A DNA stretch of 64,000 nt from Clostridium sp. (GTDB lineage: Bacteria > Bacillota > Clostridia > Lachnospirales > Lachnospiraceae), in assembly GCA_031275405.1 (NCBI GenBank), contig JAISOV010000006.1, positions 84,379 to 148,378 on the forward strand, written 5' to 3'. Position numbers and translations under genes: made by a program. This document shows, piece by piece, positions 16,151-24,104 of this stretch (positions are counted from its first letter, which is position 1; each line of letters starts with the position of its first letter). Below the pieces are notes generated by a model that worked only from the letters and a program-made list of their open reading frames with translations, did not search any database and had not been told where the DNA came from.

Positions 16151-16848
16151 CATTCAGCTTTGATTTCACGCGGGAGGCGTTCCCGCAGATCCTGTCGTAT
16201 CTGCCGACGACGCTTGCCGTGGCGGCAGTCGCGGAAATGATCGCGCTGCTGCTCGGGCTTGCCCTTGCCGCCCTGAAACGCCGGCGCGTACCGGTGCTAA
16301 GTTGGGCATTGGCGGTCTTCCAGTCCTATTGCCGCGCCGTACCTACGCTTGTACAGCTGTTTGTGGCGATGTTCCTGTTCCCGAAGCTGGTATCGCTCAT
16401 CAACCCAAACGACCCGTTCGGCACATCTGTGCCGTCGATTGTCTATGCGGTGATTACGCTGGGGCTGAATCAAGGTTCCTTCTGCGCGGAGGTGTTCGGA
16501 TCCGCGCTGGACGCTGTGGACGCGGGCCAGACGGAAGCGGCGCTGTCCGTCGGCATGAGCAGGCTGCAAAGTCTGACGCGTATCGTCGTGCCGCAGGCGG
16601 CCGCCGTGGCGATCCCCAACCTTACGTCGCTGTTCCTGGGGTTGATACAGGAGACATCGCTTGTGGCTATGGTAGGGGTACGCGAGATTACGTCTGTCGG
16701 GATCAACCTTGCCGACCTCGGCTATTACTTCCTGGAAACGTATGTCATGCTGACCGTCCTCTACGAAGTCTGTAGCTTCGTTTTTGGGAAACTGCTGCGC
16801 GTTCTGGAGCGTAGCGTAAGCAAATTCAAATATCAGGCGGTGAGGTGA
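16147..16848 (+). CDS. Amino acid-type ABC permease 2
   Basis: A 233-residue permease of the same family as the preceding gene. The EAA loop reads GQTEAALSVGMSRLQSLTRIVVPQAA, and SYCRAVPTLVQLFV is the usual helix after the first segment. The ATGA overlap at 16147 couples it to permease 1. Only 4 bases separate its stop from the NifX-like gene, which ties the transporter to the nitrogenase-like genes in one transcript. Confidence 0.92.
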   Translation: MTFSFDFTREAFPQILSYLPTTLAVAAVAEMIALLLGLALAALKRRRVPVLSWALAVFQSYCRAVPTLVQLFVAMFLFPKLVSLINPNDPFGTSVPSIVYAVITLGLNQGSFCAEVFGSALDAVDAGQTEAALSVGMSRLQSLTRIVVPQAAAVAIPNLTSLFLGLIQETSLVAMVGVREITSVGINLADLGYYFLETYVMLTVLYEVCSFVFGKLLRVLERSVSKFKYQAVR

Positions 16849-16852
16849 ACAC

Positions 16853-17242
16853 ATGGACTCTATCAAAATAGCCGTCGCGACAAGCGACGGCAAATCCATA
16901 GACCTGCACTTCGGCCACGCCGAATGGCTGCGCGTGTACACGGTGGACGCGGCGGGCGGCGTGGAACGCGAGGAAGAGCGGCCCGGTCTTGCTTCGCGCG
17001 TCTGCAAGGAAGACGACAGCGGCGGTTTTGGTGAGGACGCTATGCGCGGGATCCTTGCGTCTCTTTCCGACTGCAAGTATGTCCTCGTGAAACGCATCGG
17101 TCCTCATATGGTGCGCGAGCTTGCCGCGCACGGAATCACATCGTTTGAGCTGTTCGGAGAGCTTGACGCAGCCATTGTGAAAATCGCCGCCTATGAGCGG
17201 AAACAACGTGAAAGGAAACAGCGCAATGAAACTCAATCTTAA
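16853..17242 (+). CDS. NifX/NafY-like cofactor-binding domain protein
   Basis: A 129-residue single-domain protein of the dinitrogenase iron-molybdenum cofactor family (NifX, NafY and the NifB C-terminal domain). The family opening VATSDGKSIDLHFGHAEWLRVY is clear, as is ILASLSDCKYVLVKRIGPHMVRELAAHGI. Family members bind iron-sulfur cofactor precursors and shuttle them between scaffold and enzyme. It overlaps the second NifD-like gene by 17 bases, so a role in cofactor handling for these pairs is the obvious inference. Confidence 0.85.
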   Translation: MDSIKIAVATSDGKSIDLHFGHAEWLRVYTVDAAGGVEREEERPGLASRVCKEDDSGGFGEDAMRGILASLSDCKYVLVKRIGPHMVRELAAHGITSFELFGELDAAIVKIAAYERKQRERKQRNETQS

Positions 17243-18689
17243 CACGTCGGCAGTGCCGACGAGGGAGAACCGGCTCGGCTCCATTACCGGCTACGCCGGA
17301 GGCCTGCATGAGCTGCTGGACTCGTCCGGCTGCGGTACGCTGAAGAACAGAGAACGCTGCTTTTCGCAGTCCAGCACATGCCTGTCAGGCTGTGCGGTCG
17401 GATTACTGTCGTCAATACGGGACGTGGCGGTTGTGTGGCACGCGCCAGCGGGCTGCCATTCGTTCACGAATGTGCTGGGCGACCAGCTGGCGCGCAACAT
17501 CAACGCCTCGTTCGACACGAAAGTGGTCGGCACGGACTTATCGGAAAGCGATACGGTATTCGGCGCGCTCGACAGTGCCCGTTCTCTTGCATACAAGGCG
17601 TATGGACAGTACCATCCGAAAGCGATCTTCATCGCGTCGTCGTGCGTGACGGGCGTAATCGGGGAGGACATTGACAGCATCGTGGAAGAGTTGTCCGAGG
17701 AACTCGGCGTACCCGTAGCGTCGGTGCATTGTGAAGGGTTCAAGTCGCGTATTTGGGCGTCCGGCTTTGATCTTGCCGACCACGCCGTACTGCGGCATCT
17801 TGTGAAACCGCCCAAGGAAAAACGCCGTGTCGTCAACTTCAAGAACTTCTTTGAAAGCGAACGCTCCCAGATCACGGAGCTGTTTGCAAGGCTGGACGTG
17901 ACGCCGCAATTCCTGTACTCGAACAGCACGGTCGAGGAGTTGTCGCATTTATCGGAATCCCTTGCGACGGTGTGTATCTGCGGTACGCTCGGAACGTATC
18001 TGGGCAACGGTTTGGAGGAACTCTACGGTGTTCCGTATGTACGCACGGTCAACCCGATGGGGATGACCGGCTTTGAAACGTGGTTTCGAGAAATCGGACG
18101 GCTGGCTGACCGTGAGGCACAGGCGGAGCAAGTCATACGGGAGCAGCGCGAGAAATATCTGCCCGACATCCTCAAAATCAAGGAGGAAATCAAAGGACAT
18201 ACAGCCGTCATAGGCATGGGGCCGGGCTACACATACGAGGTTATGCGCGTGTGCCAGGAGCTGGGCATTGAAGTCGTCCACGCCGCCGCGTGGCACCTTG
18301 ACCACAAGTATGACGACGGCAGGATACCGCCCGCGCTGGACTATCTGCGCCGCACGTCGCCGGTCGATGTCGCGCTGTCCGTCGCCGATCAGCAGAATTT
18401 CGAGATTGTAAATATCCTGAATCGGTACAGACCCGATCTGTATTTCTCGCGACACCCCGGCTCTACGGTGTGGGCAATCAAGCAGGGCGTGACTGCGGTA
18501 TTCGTCGCCGATGAATATATGATCTTCGGCTACCGAGGCACGCTGAACTTCGCCAAGACGGTGCGTGACAATCTTGTCAACCGCAGTTTTGAAAAGAACC
18601 TCGCTGCGCGTGTGCAGCTGCCGTACACCGACTGGTGGTATCGCCAAGACTCAGATTCTCTGTTTGTCAAGTCAGGAGGTGAGCAGTAA
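17226..18689 (+). CDS. NifD/NifE-like nitrogenase component 1 homologue (pair 2)
   Basis: A 487-residue component 1 protein. Cys52, Cys77 (HAPAGC) and Cys140 (ASSCVTGVIGED) fit the P-cluster positions, with 25 residues between the first two as in pair 1. Cys252, 18 residues before the P of YGVP, fits cofactor ligand Cys275. At the His442 position, 10 residues before GYRG, there is Val425 and no nearby His. The scaffold NifE also keeps the Cys and lacks this His, so a NifEN-like role is plausible. The CEGFKSRIWASGF segment puts Trp and Phe at NifD 191 and 195. ATG 17226 is chosen for AAAGGA upstream and its coupling to the NifX-like gene. Confidence 0.92.
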   Translation: MKLNLNTSAVPTRENRLGSITGYAGGLHELLDSSGCGTLKNRERCFSQSSTCLSGCAVGLLSSIRDVAVVWHAPAGCHSFTNVLGDQLARNINASFDTKVVGTDLSESDTVFGALDSARSLAYKAYGQYHPKAIFIASSCVTGVIGEDIDSIVEELSEELGVPVASVHCEGFKSRIWASGFDLADHAVLRHLVKPPKEKRRVVNFKNFFESERSQITELFARLDVTPQFLYSNSTVEELSHLSESLATVCICGTLGTYLGNGLEELYGVPYVRTVNPMGMTGFETWFREIGRLADREAQAEQVIREQREKYLPDILKIKEEIKGHTAVIGMGPGYTYEVMRVCQELGIEVVHAAAWHLDHKYDDGRIPPALDYLRRTSPVDVALSVADQQNFEIVNILNRYRPDLYFSRHPGSTVWAIKQGVTAVFVADEYMIFGYRGTLNFAKTVRDNLVNRSFEKNLAARVQLPYTDWWYRQDSDSLFVKSGGEQ

Positions 18690-19999
18690 TGGCGCGAGTA
18701 CTGGATCAGCCGCGCTACAAGTGCGCGTTAGGGGCAATGAACACGGTGCAGTCGATACCGAACGCAATCCCGATTCTGCATTCCGGCCCGGGCTGCGCCA
18801 GCAAGCTCAGCGGCTTTGCCGGCAGCAGCGGCAAATTCTCGCCTAATTTGTTCCCCTGCACGTCCGTGAGCGAGAAAGAGGTGGTGTTCGGCGGCAGCGA
18901 CAAGCTGCGCGATACGATTGCAAACGCGCTGAAGGTCATCGACGCGCAGTTGTTCGTCGTGCTGTCCGGCTGTACGTCAGAGCTGATCGGCGACGACATC
19001 GGCGAGGTCGCCGGCGAGTTCCGCCGCGACGGCAAGCCGGTTGTCTACGCCAATACGCCCGGATTTAAGGGCAGCAACTACGAGGGACACGGCTGGGTTC
19101 TCCAAGCCGTCTTTGACCAGTATCTGCCTGCGGCAGATACCGTTACCGCGAAGCAGACCGGCTTCGTAAATATCTTCGCCGGGCCGCCGCAGGCAGATCC
19201 GTACTGGCATGGAAATCTGCGCGAGCTGGAGAAGCTGGTCGCGTCACTAGGTCTTACGCCGAATACCATCTTCGGCTATGGACGCGGTGTGCCGTCACTG
19301 GATCGGCTGCCATACGCGGAGTTTAACTTGCTCGTGTCGCCGTGGGTCGGGCTTGACGCCCTGGAATTTCTCAGCAAGAAGTACGGCACGCCGCTGCTGC
19401 ACTATCCCGTGCTGCCGGTCGGCGCGTTTGAAACGTCCGCGTTTCTGCGGGCAGTCGGTGAGTTTACCGGCGTCAGCAAGGCAACGGTGCAGTCGGTCAT
19501 CGACGAGAACGAGAAAGAGTACTACTACTTCATAGAGCGTTATGCGGATATGTTCCTGGAAATGCGCATTATCTCGAAACGGTTCTCGATCATCGGTGAT
19601 GCGCAGTACGCGCTTGCGTTCACGAAATTCCTTGTCAACGACTTGGGAATGTTTCCGACTACATCATACATAACCGACCGTACGCCGGAACAGTACCGTC
19701 CGCTGATCCTTGACGAATTCAGGCGTCTCAATTACGGTATCGAGGCGGACGCGGAATTCCTCACCGACGGCTACGAAATACACCGGCGCGTCAGAGAGAA
19801 AGACTTCAACGGGTTTCCTCTCATCATCGGCGGCAGCTGGGACAAAGCGCTTGCCAACGATTTGAAAGGCAACTACGTCAATCTGCTGAACCCGATCCTA
19901 GAGAAGCTGATCATTAACAGCCACGTTGCCGGTTACTCCGGCGGCCTGAAGATGCTGGAAGAAATCTACACAGCGGGGCTGTCTCGCTTAATCTTGTAA
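18689..19999 (+). CDS. NifK/NifN-like nitrogenase component 1 homologue (pair 2)
   Basis: A 436-residue component 1 protein. Cys12, Cys36 (HSGPGC) and Cys95 (LSGCTSELIGDD) match P-cluster positions, and VVFGGSDKL is the family landmark. It resembles the pair 1 NifK-like protein in length and motif order, so the two pairs probably arose by duplication. The ATG shares its A with the preceding TAA, and AGGAGG lies 9 bases upstream. It is the last gene of the operon, and a hairpin-bearing tandem repeat array starts 61 bases after its stop. Confidence 0.93.
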   Translation: MARVLDQPRYKCALGAMNTVQSIPNAIPILHSGPGCASKLSGFAGSSGKFSPNLFPCTSVSEKEVVFGGSDKLRDTIANALKVIDAQLFVVLSGCTSELIGDDIGEVAGEFRRDGKPVVYANTPGFKGSNYEGHGWVLQAVFDQYLPAADTVTAKQTGFVNIFAGPPQADPYWHGNLRELEKLVASLGLTPNTIFGYGRGVPSLDRLPYAEFNLLVSPWVGLDALEFLSKKYGTPLLHYPVLPVGAFETSAFLRAVGEFTGVSKATVQSVIDENEKEYYYFIERYADMFLEMRIISKRFSIIGDAQYALAFTKFLVNDLGMFPTTSYITDRTPEQYRPLILDEFRRLNYGIEADAEFLTDGYEIHRRVREKDFNGFPLIIGGSWDKALANDLKGNYVNLLNPILEKLIINSHVAGYSGGLKMLEEIYTAGLSRLIL

Positions 20000-20060
20000 G
20001 GAACACCTGTCCAAGGTGCCTTCCATGAAAGGATTGACAATCCCCCCAAGACGTTATAGT

Positions 20061-20358
20061 ATAACTTATCGGAAGCTGCGGAGCGGCTTCCGGTAAAAGG
20101 CGCTGCCCTTGCGCCGCATTGGATGACAAGAAGCCGTCCTTGGCTTCTTGTCATATAACTTATTGGAAGCTGCGAAGCGGCTTCTGATAAAAGGCGCTGT
20201 CCTTGCGCCGCATTGGATGACAAGAAGCCGTCCTTGGCTTCTTGTCATATAACTTATCGGAAGCTGCGAAGCGGCTTCCAATAAAAGGCGCTGTCCTTGC
20301 GCCGCATTGGATGACAAGAAGCCGTCCTTGGCTTCTTGTCATATAACTTATTGGAAGC
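20061..20358. repeat. 94-bp tandem repeat array with two hairpins per unit
   Basis: Three complete 94-base units start at 20061, 20155 and 20249, followed by a 16-base remnant at 20343. Each unit begins ATAACTTAT and carries GGAAGC...GCTTCC around TGCGAAGCG, then GACAAGAAGCC...GGCTTCTTGTC, an 11-bp perfect stem with loop GTCCTT. Units differ by only a few bases, mostly at stem edges. Since 94 is not a multiple of three the array is not coding. It could act as serial terminators or an mRNA 3' stabiliser for the nitrogenase-like operon. Confidence 0.9.
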
Positions 20359-20404
20359 GCGCAGGGTCAGCTATCCCGTTTTACGAGAAAGGGTGGTCAT
20401 AGCG

Positions 20405-21268
20405 ATGGAGCCAGCAGCAAAAAAATGGGGAATCAGCGCAAGTACGCTGAAACTGATCGCGATCTTTATGATGTTCCTTGACCACGTAGGCGCGGCAGTC
20501 GTAGCACGGCTGATTCGGGCCGCTCCCGTCATGCTTCCGCAAGGAACGGCGGAACTTCTGTCCAGGAACAGACTGCAGCCGCTCTATTGGTGTCTGCGTG
20601 TGGCCGGTCGGCCCGCGTTTCCGATGTTCTGCTTTTTACTGGTGGAAGGGTTCCAGAAAACCAAGGATGTAAAAAAATATGCTCTCCGCCTGGGACTGTT
20701 TGCCCTCCTGTCTGAGGTCCCTTTTGACCTGGCGATTTTCAATACTCCGTATACCCTCCAGCACCAGAATGTGTTTTTTACCTTGCTTGCGGGTCTGCTG
20801 ACGCTGATCGCTCTCCGGGCGGTGGAGGAGCGCTGTAGGATAAGAGGCGACGAAGCTGTCGGCAGGCTGCCGGAAACCGGACAGGCTCCGGCAGCCGGGC
20901 AGCAGCCGGAGACCGGATGGGCTTCCAAAACCGCACAGCTGAAAAAAGTCGTTCTGAGCGGTTTCGTGATTCTGTTCGGGATGGCGGCGGCATGGTTTCT
21001 GAACACCGACTATTCCTGGGCGGGGGTGCTGGCCATCGTGGCGATGTATCTGTTCCGGAGGTTTCCTCTGTGGCAGCTGTCTGCCGGTGTCCTGGCGCTT
21101 CTGCTGCAATCCTGGATAGAGGGCGCGGCGCTTCTGGCGATTTTTCCCATACGTTTGTATAACGGGCGGAAAGGGATGAAGCTGAAATATTTCTTTTATG
21201 CCTTTTATCCCGCACATCTGCTGTTGCTATATGGAGCGAGCGTCCTGCTGGTTTTCGTCCGTATATGA
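20405..21268 (+). CDS. TraX-family membrane protein
   Basis: A 287-residue protein with about seven or eight membrane segments. It starts with STLKLIAIFMMFLDHVGA and includes GRPAFPMFCFLLVEGFQKTKDVKKYALRLGLFALLSEVPFDLA, both clear TraX-family landmarks. F-plasmid TraX acetylates pilin, and chromosomal relatives in Firmicutes are presumed acyltransferases of unknown target. A Gln/Pro/Gly-rich cytoplasmic loop of about 35 residues (GRLPETGQAPAAGQQ) is inserted in the middle. The frame extends upstream into the repeat array, but ATG 20405 with AAGGG upstream is the likely start. Confidence 0.8.
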   Translation: MEPAAKKWGISASTLKLIAIFMMFLDHVGAAVVARLIRAAPVMLPQGTAELLSRNRLQPLYWCLRVAGRPAFPMFCFLLVEGFQKTKDVKKYALRLGLFALLSEVPFDLAIFNTPYTLQHQNVFFTLLAGLLTLIALRAVEERCRIRGDEAVGRLPETGQAPAAGQQPETGWASKTAQLKKVVLSGFVILFGMAAAWFLNTDYSWAGVLAIVAMYLFRRFPLWQLSAGVLALLLQSWIEGAALLAIFPIRLYNGRKGMKLKYFFYAFYPAHLLLLYGASVLLVFVRI

Positions 21269-21270
21269 TT

Positions 21271-21318
21271 ACATTCAGCAAAAGCAGCTGACTACATTCA
21301 GCAAAAGCAGCTGAATGG
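21271..21318. repeat. Two copies of the ACATTCAGCAA repeat
   Basis: ACATTCAGCAAAAGCAGCTG occurs at 21271 and again at 21294, where it continues GAATGG. The same element appears at 24747, at 26019-26063 and as related units at 38339-38472. TTCAGC and GCTGAA form a short stem in each copy. Confidence 0.75.
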
Positions 21319-21389
21319 CTATCCAATACAGGCGCATAAGTTTGCTTGCTTCTGGTATCCTATAACTATCCGACGATAGGCCGCGCCGT

Positions 21390-21455
21390 CCTCTGTTCGG
21401 CGGGCAGATTCACACGATGGGCAGAGCCGAACGGCGGGCAGATTTTCACGGTAGC
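21390..21455. repeat. Direct and inverted repeats in the MATE leader
   Basis: CGGCGGGCAGATT followed by CAC or TCAC occurs twice, about 40 bases apart. GTTCGGC at the first copy can pair with GCCGAAC before the second. GGGCAGA is also the word that precedes the ribosome site at 9427, 14560 and 63094. No protein is encoded here. A role in expression of the MATE gene is only a guess. Confidence 0.4.
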
Positions 21456-21469
21456 AGAAAGGAAAATCC

Positions 21470-22906
21470 ATGAATGCAAAAGATATGTTAAAAGGAAACC
21501 CGGGGAAGTCGCTGTTTTTCTTTGCCCTGCCGATGATTTTAGGAAATCTGTTCCAGCAGTTTTATAATATGGCGGACAGTATCGTGGTGGGCCGCTTCGT
21601 AGGAGAAGAAGCTCTGGCGGCGGTGGGGGCGTCCTATTCCTTCACCACGGTCTTCATCATGGTCGCTATCGGGGGAGGCATCGGAGCCTCCGTACTGACC
21701 AGCCAGTATCTGGGCGCCGGACAGTACGGGAAAATGCGTACTTCGATCTATACGGCGCTGACCGCTTTTTTAGGAATCAGCATTCTGCTGTCGGTTTTGG
21801 GTCTGTTTTTCAACCCGGCGATCCTGACAGGCCTGAGGACGCCGAAAAATGTCATGGTACAGGCGGTTCTGTACCTGAACATTTATTTTGTCGGCTTGCC
21901 GTTTTTGTTTATGTATAATATCATATCTTCCGTATTCAACGCCTTGGGAAAGTCCCATGTACCGCTGTATTTCCTGCTGTTTTCCTCGGTTCTGAATATC
22001 GGCTTGGATCTGTATATGGTCATCGTCCTGGGAATGGGCGTGGCTGGGGTGGCCGTCGCGACGGTGGTGGCGCAGGGGGTTTCTGCGGCGGCTTCGTTTC
22101 TCCTCTTAAAGAAGACCCTTAGGCATTATCCGCAGGAGCCGCAGACGGAGGGGAAGAGGTTTCCGGCGCCGCCGCAGGCGGACGAGAACGGGTCTTGCGT
22201 ATGGCCGCCGGAAAATGGCCGTGCCGTCCGTCCGTCTTTCCGGCGGTTCGATCCTTGCCTGCTCGGGAAAGCCGCCAAAATCGCCATCCCTTCGATCATT
22301 CAGCAGTCCATCGTCAGTATCGGAATGCTGCTGGTGCAGTCGGTGGTGAACAGTTTCGGCTCTTCCGTGCTGGCGGGGTATTCCGCCGGAATGCGGGTGG
22401 AATCCCTGTGTATCGTGCCGATGATCGCCACGGGAAACGCGGTTTCCACTTTTACGGCACAGAACCTGGGAGCGCGTCAGCCGCAGCGGGTACGGGAGGG
22501 CTATCGGTTCGGCTGTCTCATGGTGCTTGGCTTTGAGGCGGTCATCTGCCTGACGCTGAACCTGTTCCACCGTTCCATCGCTTCGTCTTTTCTACAGGGA
22601 ACGGCGGGTGGAGCGGCTTATGAGACGGCAAACAGCTACATGACGTTCCTTTCCTGGTTTTTCGTGCTGATCGGTCTGAAGTCCGCGACGGACGGCGTTC
22701 TTAGGGGCGCGGGGGATGTGGGCGTATACATGGCGGCCAATCTGGCGAACCTGAGCATCCGGGTGCTGGTCGCCAACCTCTGTGCGCCCATCTGGGGAGT
22801 ACGGGCGGTCTGGTATGCGGTTCCCATGGGGTGGAGCGTCAACTTCCTGCTTTCTTTCTTATGGTTCCTTACTGGGCGATGGAGCAGGAAGAAACTGGTT
22901 TCGTAA
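21470..22906 (+). CDS. MATE-family efflux protein
   Basis: A 478-residue twelve-helix multidrug and toxin extrusion protein. The N-terminal half has PMILGNLFQQFYNMADSIVVGRFVG and LAAVGAS, and the second half repeats the fold from IPSIIQQSIVSIGMLLVQ. It exports organic cations or other compounds in exchange for Na+ or H+. The loop between the two six-helix halves, about residues 217-260, is unusually long, basic and Pro-rich. AGAAAGG precedes the ATG. The Mbeg1-like gene follows after 25 bases. Confidence 0.9.
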   Translation: MNAKDMLKGNPGKSLFFFALPMILGNLFQQFYNMADSIVVGRFVGEEALAAVGASYSFTTVFIMVAIGGGIGASVLTSQYLGAGQYGKMRTSIYTALTAFLGISILLSVLGLFFNPAILTGLRTPKNVMVQAVLYLNIYFVGLPFLFMYNIISSVFNALGKSHVPLYFLLFSSVLNIGLDLYMVIVLGMGVAGVAVATVVAQGVSAAASFLLLKKTLRHYPQEPQTEGKRFPAPPQADENGSCVWPPENGRAVRPSFRRFDPCLLGKAAKIAIPSIIQQSIVSIGMLLVQSVVNSFGSSVLAGYSAGMRVESLCIVPMIATGNAVSTFTAQNLGARQPQRVREGYRFGCLMVLGFEAVICLTLNLFHRSIASSFLQGTAGGAAYETANSYMTFLSWFFVLIGLKSATDGVLRGAGDVGVYMAANLANLSIRVLVANLCAPIWGVRAVWYAVPMGWSVNFLLSFLWFLTGRWSRKKLVS

Positions 22907-22931
22907 GGAAAGCGGCGGAGAGGAAGGTGTC

Positions 22932-24104
22932 ATGGCGGGGAATGTGACGGATTATGTAAAAGAGTTCGGCAGCCGTCCTTTTTCGGACTTCCCCATGAAC
23001 CATGTGGACAGCCTGGCGCTGTGCCAGCTGGCGTATCTGAAATTTGACGGACTGGTGCCGGGCGTCCGGGAAAGGAAACCTTGGGTCTTCCTTCGGGAAC
23101 TGGCGCGGAACCCGGATTATGACAGCCTGTTTTCGGATGAGCGCTATGCCGCGGAGAACCGCGCCTTACTGGAAGCCATGATGGACGGGGAACGGTACCG
23201 AGGGCTTCGCCTGAACGATTATGTGAATCTGGTGGTGAAAGAGCAGGAAATGCAGTTTTCGGCGGTCACGTTTCTGTTAGAGGACGGAACTTGGTACGTC
23301 GCCTACCGGGGAACGGATGAAACTATCGTGGGCTGGAAGGAGGCTTTCAACATGGCTTTCCTGTCGCCCACGCCGGGGCAGGAGTACAGCGTCAGGTACC
23401 TGAACATGGTCATGGGGCGGCTCGGGGTTCCTTTTTTCGTGGGCGGACATTCCAAAGGCGGGAATCTGGCGGTCTATGCCGCGATGAACTGTCTTGGGCA
23501 GATCCGGCGGCGGATTCGCGGAATCTACAACATGGACGGGCCGGGCTTTCGCCCGGAAGCGCAAAAAAACGACCGGTATGAAAATATCCGGGAAAAAATC
23601 ATCAAGATCGTGCCGCATTCTTCCTTGATCGGGAAACTGTTTGAGACGGGGGAACATTGCCTGGAGGTGGAAAGCAAGGCGTTTGCTCTGGCACAGCACA
23701 ACCCCTATTCCTGGCAGATAGAGGGCGGGGCGTTCGTTCCGGCGCCGAAAGAGCAGAAGCGCGGTCTTGTGGAGCATACCGTAAACGCATGGCTTCTGAC
23801 ACGCAGCACGGAGCAGATGAAAGTGTTTGTGGACACCATGTATCAAGTCGTCTCGGCGGCCAAAGCGGAAGATCTGATAGAGTTCGCGGCCGACTGGCGG
23901 AAGAATCTTGGCATCGTCCGGGCGGCGCTCAAGACGGTAGACGAGCAGACCAGAAAAACCTTGCGGGAAACGCTCCGGTCTTTTCTGAAAATGGCAAGGC
24001 TCTGCATGAAGGAAGCGCTTACCGATGGGAAACACCGACCGGAGGAGCCAGAAAAGCCGCTGAAACCAGAGAAGCCAGAAAAGCCAGAAGAGGTTTCCCC
24101 GTGA
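22932..24104 (+). CDS. Mbeg1-like alpha/beta hydrolase
   Basis: A 390-residue protein. The nucleophile elbow GGHSKGGNLA puts Ser174 at the active site, and YVAYRGTDETIVGWKEAFNM is the lipase-like region before it, as in the DUF2974 (Mbeg1-like) family, which is common in Firmicutes. Members are presumed lipases or esterases with unknown substrates. The C-terminal tail carries a Glu-Lys-Pro repeat (EKPLKPEKPEKPEE) of roughly three units. I start at ATG 22932 with GGAAGG upstream, since earlier ATGs lie inside the MATE gene. Its 3' end overlaps the convergent amidotransferase gene by 86 bases. Confidence 0.8.
   Translation: MAGNVTDYVKEFGSRPFSDFPMNHVDSLALCQLAYLKFDGLVPGVRERKPWVFLRELARNPDYDSLFSDERYAAENRALLEAMMDGERYRGLRLNDYVNLVVKEQEMQFSAVTFLLEDGTWYVAYRGTDETIVGWKEAFNMAFLSPTPGQEYSVRYLNMVMGRLGVPFFVGGHSKGGNLAVYAAMNCLGQIRRRIRGIYNMDGPGFRPEAQKNDRYENIREKIIKIVPHSSLIGKLFETGEHCLEVESKAFALAQHNPYSWQIEGGAFVPAPKEQKRGLVEHTVNAWLLTRSTEQMKVFVDTMYQVVSAAKAEDLIEFAADWRKNLGIVRAALKTVDEQTRKTLRETLRSFLKMARLCMKEALTDGKHRPEEPEKPLKPEKPEKPEEVSP

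Noticed and set aside
10690..19999. True nitrogen-fixing nif operon
   Set aside because: NifH and NifB are absent, the NifK-like proteins are short, and the His195 and Gln191 equivalents of NifD are replaced in both alpha-like proteins.
19914..20342. Antisense frames MSSNAAQGQRLL repeated three or four times
   Set aside because: They are produced by the 94-bp tandem array, shift frame between units and have no ribosome sites.
20061..20358. CRISPR array
   Set aside because: The 94-base units are nearly identical along their full length, with no variable spacers and no cas genes.
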